Made by a program: the position numbers and the translations under genes | In this document: positions 61,501 to 64,000 of the stretch, piece after piece | Layout: each line of letters starts with the position of its first letter | How positions within the stretch are numbered: position 1 is the stretch's first letter | Assembly (NCBI GenBank): GCA_035771175.1 | Contig: CM069603.1 | Coordinates: forward strand, 21,118,286-21,182,285 | From: Paratinospora sagittata | Taxonomy: Eukaryota; Streptophyta; Magnoliopsida; Ranunculales; Menispermaceae | Length of the DNA: 64,000 nucleotides | Reading direction: 5' to 3' | Notes under the pieces: generated by a model | What the model was told of the DNA's origin: nothing | Databases searched by the model: none | The model's input: the letters and a program-made list of their open reading frames with translations, nothing else

Positions 61501-64000
61501 ACAAAAATGTTTTCCGAAAGGTTTTAATCATAATTTTAATGAGTTTTGAATTATTTAAAAGTGTTTCTTCTTATATCAAAGTGTTTTGAGTCATTGAAAT
61601 GGTTCTTTAGTGTCAAAATATTAATTTCTCAAAAATAAGGCTATCTAGCAATTGGCACGTCTTAGACTAAAATCTTATATTTCTAACGAGAAAAATGTGG
61701 GCACTTCTGCTTGCTCTATTTTTCTATTCCTTCACAGTTTTGCCAGGTTATCTTAATTGAAATATTCTCTAGTAACACCTAGATGATTCCCATTGTCTCG
61801 CACGCCCAAAAAACTTTAGATTGAACAATGTTTTGAATTCAAATCATTTTGTAGTACTCTTGCTCTTTAACCTTCAACTTCAAATTTTATAAAACACTTA
61901 TTCTCTGATTTTCAAAAATTCAACACGCACGATATTTGCAAGTTAGATTGAGCTTTTCGTAGAGTTTTTCAAGAGAAGAAAGTAATGATTCTTGCCTTTG
62001 CAAAAAAATGCTTCGAATTGAATCAAAATTGCAATCTGTCTTGATGTTCAGCTAGTTCTTCATTTTATCCCTTGTGTGCTAAGATTTGCAAAGGCTATCC
62101 ATTGTTTAAAACTCTAAGTATATGAAGTGGTCTCGGTAAGATAACACATCAAAGAGGAACACATCACCTGTTTTGCATCAAGAACACATCAAACAATAGC
62201 TTTCGAATTCTACAATGATCAAGCTCGAAGAACGAAGACATATCTCATGTCTAATGCATTAGTTTGATCTCTGGTGTGTAAGGTATCCCCTCGATCAATC
62301 TTAGCACTAAAACTCTGAAAATTGCAAAGTCTTCAAAATCACTTTTGATATAGTATTTCATTTTTACAAAAATGTTTTCCGAAAGGTTTTAATCATAATT
62401 TTAATGAGTTTTGAATTATTTAAAAGTGTTTATTCTTATATCAAAGTGTTTTGAGTCAATGAAATGGTTCTTTAGTGTCAAAATATTAATTTTTCAAAAA
62501 TAAGGCTATCCAGCAATTGGCACGTCTTAGACTAAAATCTTATATTTCTAACGAGAAAAATGTGGGCACTTCTGCTTGCTCGATTTTTCTATTCCTTCAC
62601 AGTTTTGCCAGGTTATCTTAATTGAAATATTCTCTAGTAACACCTAGATGATTCCCATTGTCTCGCACGCCCAAAAAACTTTAGATTGAACAATGTTTTG
62701 AATTCAAATCATTTTGTAGTACTCTTGCTCTTTAACCTTCAACTTCAAATTTAATAAAACACTCATTCTCTGATTTTCAAAAATACAACACGCACGATAT
62801 TTGCAAGTTAGATTGAGCTTTTCGAAGAGTTTTTCAAGAGAAGAAAGTAATGATTCTTGCCTTTGCAAAAAAAGGCTTCGAATTGAATCAAAATTGCAAT
62901 CTGTCTTGATGTTCAGCTAGTTCTTCATTTTATCCCTTGTGTGCTAAGATTTGCAGAGGCTATCCATTGTTTAAACTCTAAGTATATGAAGTGGTCTCGA
63001 TAGGATAACACATCAAAAAGGAACACATCACCTGTTTTGCATCAAGAACACATCAAACAATAGCTTTCGGAATCAAAAATGATCAAGCTCGAAGAACGAA
63101 GACATATCTCATGTCTAATGCATTAGTTTGATCTTTGGTGTGTAGGGTAACCGCTCGATCACTCTCAGCACTAAAACTCTAAAAATTGCAAAGTCTTCAA
63201 AATCACTTTCGATATAGTATTTCATTTTGAAAAAAATGTTTTCTGAAAGGTTTTAATCATAATTTTAATGAGTTTTGAATTATTTAAAAGTGTTTAATCT
63301 TACATCAAAGTGTTTTGAGTCAATGAAATGGTTCTTTAGTGTCAAAATATTAATTTTTCAAAAATAAGGCTATCTAGCAATTTGCACGTCTTAGACTAAA
63401 ATCTTATATTTCTAACGAGAAAAATGTGGGCACTTCTGCTTGCTCGATTTTTCTATTCCTTCACAGTTTTGCCAGGTTATCTTAATTGAAATATTCTCTA
63501 GTAACACCTAGATGATTCCCATTGTCTCGCACGCCCAAAAAACTTTAGATTGAACAATGTTTTGAATTCAAATCATTTTGTAGTACTCTTGCTCTTTAAC
63601 CTTCAACTTCAAATTTAATAAAACACGCATTCTCTGATTTTCGAAAATACAACACGCACGATATTTGCAAGTTAGATTGAGGTTTTCGAAGAGTTTTTCA
63701 AGAGAAGAAAGTAATGATTCTTGCCTTTGCAAAAAAAGGCTTCGAATTGAATCAAAATTGCAATCTGTCTAGATGTTCAGCTAGTTCTTCATTTTATCCC
63801 TTGTGTGCTAAGATTTGCAGAGGCTATCCATTGTTTAAACTCTAAGTATATGAAGTGGTCTCGATAGGATAACACATCAAAAAGGAACACATCACCTGTT
63901 TTGCATCAAGAACACATCAAACAATAGCTTTCGGAATCGAAAATGATCAAGCTCGAAGAACGAAGACATATCTCATGTCTAATGCATTAGTTTGATCTTT
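58510..64000 (+). repeat. Satellite array, right block (end of monomer 56, five complete monomers, one partial)
   Basis: The array resumes immediately after the retrotransposon, in the same orientation and register. The interrupted monomer is 47279-47336 plus 58515-59320, which sums to 864 bp once the duplicated GATTG is counted once, so it was a normal long monomer. Later starts are 59321, 60187, 61053 (short class, 840 bp), 61893, 62758 and 63622. The last copy is cut by the window end. Copies starting at 62758 and 63622, and the interrupted one, belong to a subfamily marked by a 'taggataac' variant, three A's in tttaaactc, and 'gtaaccgctcgatcac'. That subfamily also occurs at 4278, 5142, 8525 and 9388. 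Confidence 0.97.

Noticed and set aside
1..64000. Satellite derived from retrotransposon LTR or rDNA spacer
   Set aside because: I found no PBS, polypurine tract, TG...CA LTR ends, rRNA or 5S-like promoter motif in the monomer. Origin cannot be judged without a search.

Overview
The window is plant nuclear DNA, almost certainly heterochromatin. It is an AT-rich satellite array broken by one recently inserted Ty3/Gypsy chromovirus. Plant origin rests on the retrotransposon: a Gag-Pol polyprotein with a C-terminal chromodomain, a primer-binding site matching initiator tRNA-Met, and an extra ORF resembling the plant-specific 'putative plant transposon protein' family. The species cannot be named from sequence alone. 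No cellular gene, tRNA, rRNA or CRISPR array was seen.

Layout. (1) 1-47336: direct head-to-tail copies of an about 865-bp monomer, 55 complete and the start of a 56th. All have the same orientation and no coding potential. (2) 47337-58509: an 11,173-bp LTR retrotransposon on the minus strand, with a 5-bp target-site duplication GATTG. In the element's own 5'->3' order (right to left) it holds: 5' LTR (58509-57019), tRNA-Met PBS (57013-57003), an A/T-rich leader with repeats (57000-55985), an extra ORF (55976-54888 with a frame-shifted tail to 54563), a spacer with three degenerate repeats, one uninterrupted 1572-codon gag-pol frame (53782-49064), a polypurine tract, and the 3' LTR (48826-47337). 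(3) 58510-64000: the rest of monomer 56, five more complete monomers and a partial one.

The satellite has internal structure. Monomers come in a long class (863-873 bp) and a short class (838-841 bp). They differ by a 25-bp deletion between direct repeats. Several sequence subfamilies are mixed, and blocks of 1, 3, 4, 5 and 10 monomers are duplicated, often with breakpoints inside monomers. This is what repeated unequal exchange or gene conversion would produce.

The retrotransposon looks young. By eye its LTRs differ by three substitutions, a poly-T length difference and rearranged variants in one repeat array. The least expected parts are: a 15-copy array of 20/21-bp units in U3, each with a GAACGTTC dyad shaped like a heat-shock element and ending just upstream of a TATA box; an extra ORF upstream of gag; and matching 3' splice-acceptor-like sequences 7-8 nt before both ORFs, which suggests expression from spliced RNAs. 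The chromodomain offers a plausible, untested reason for insertion into satellite heterochromatin.
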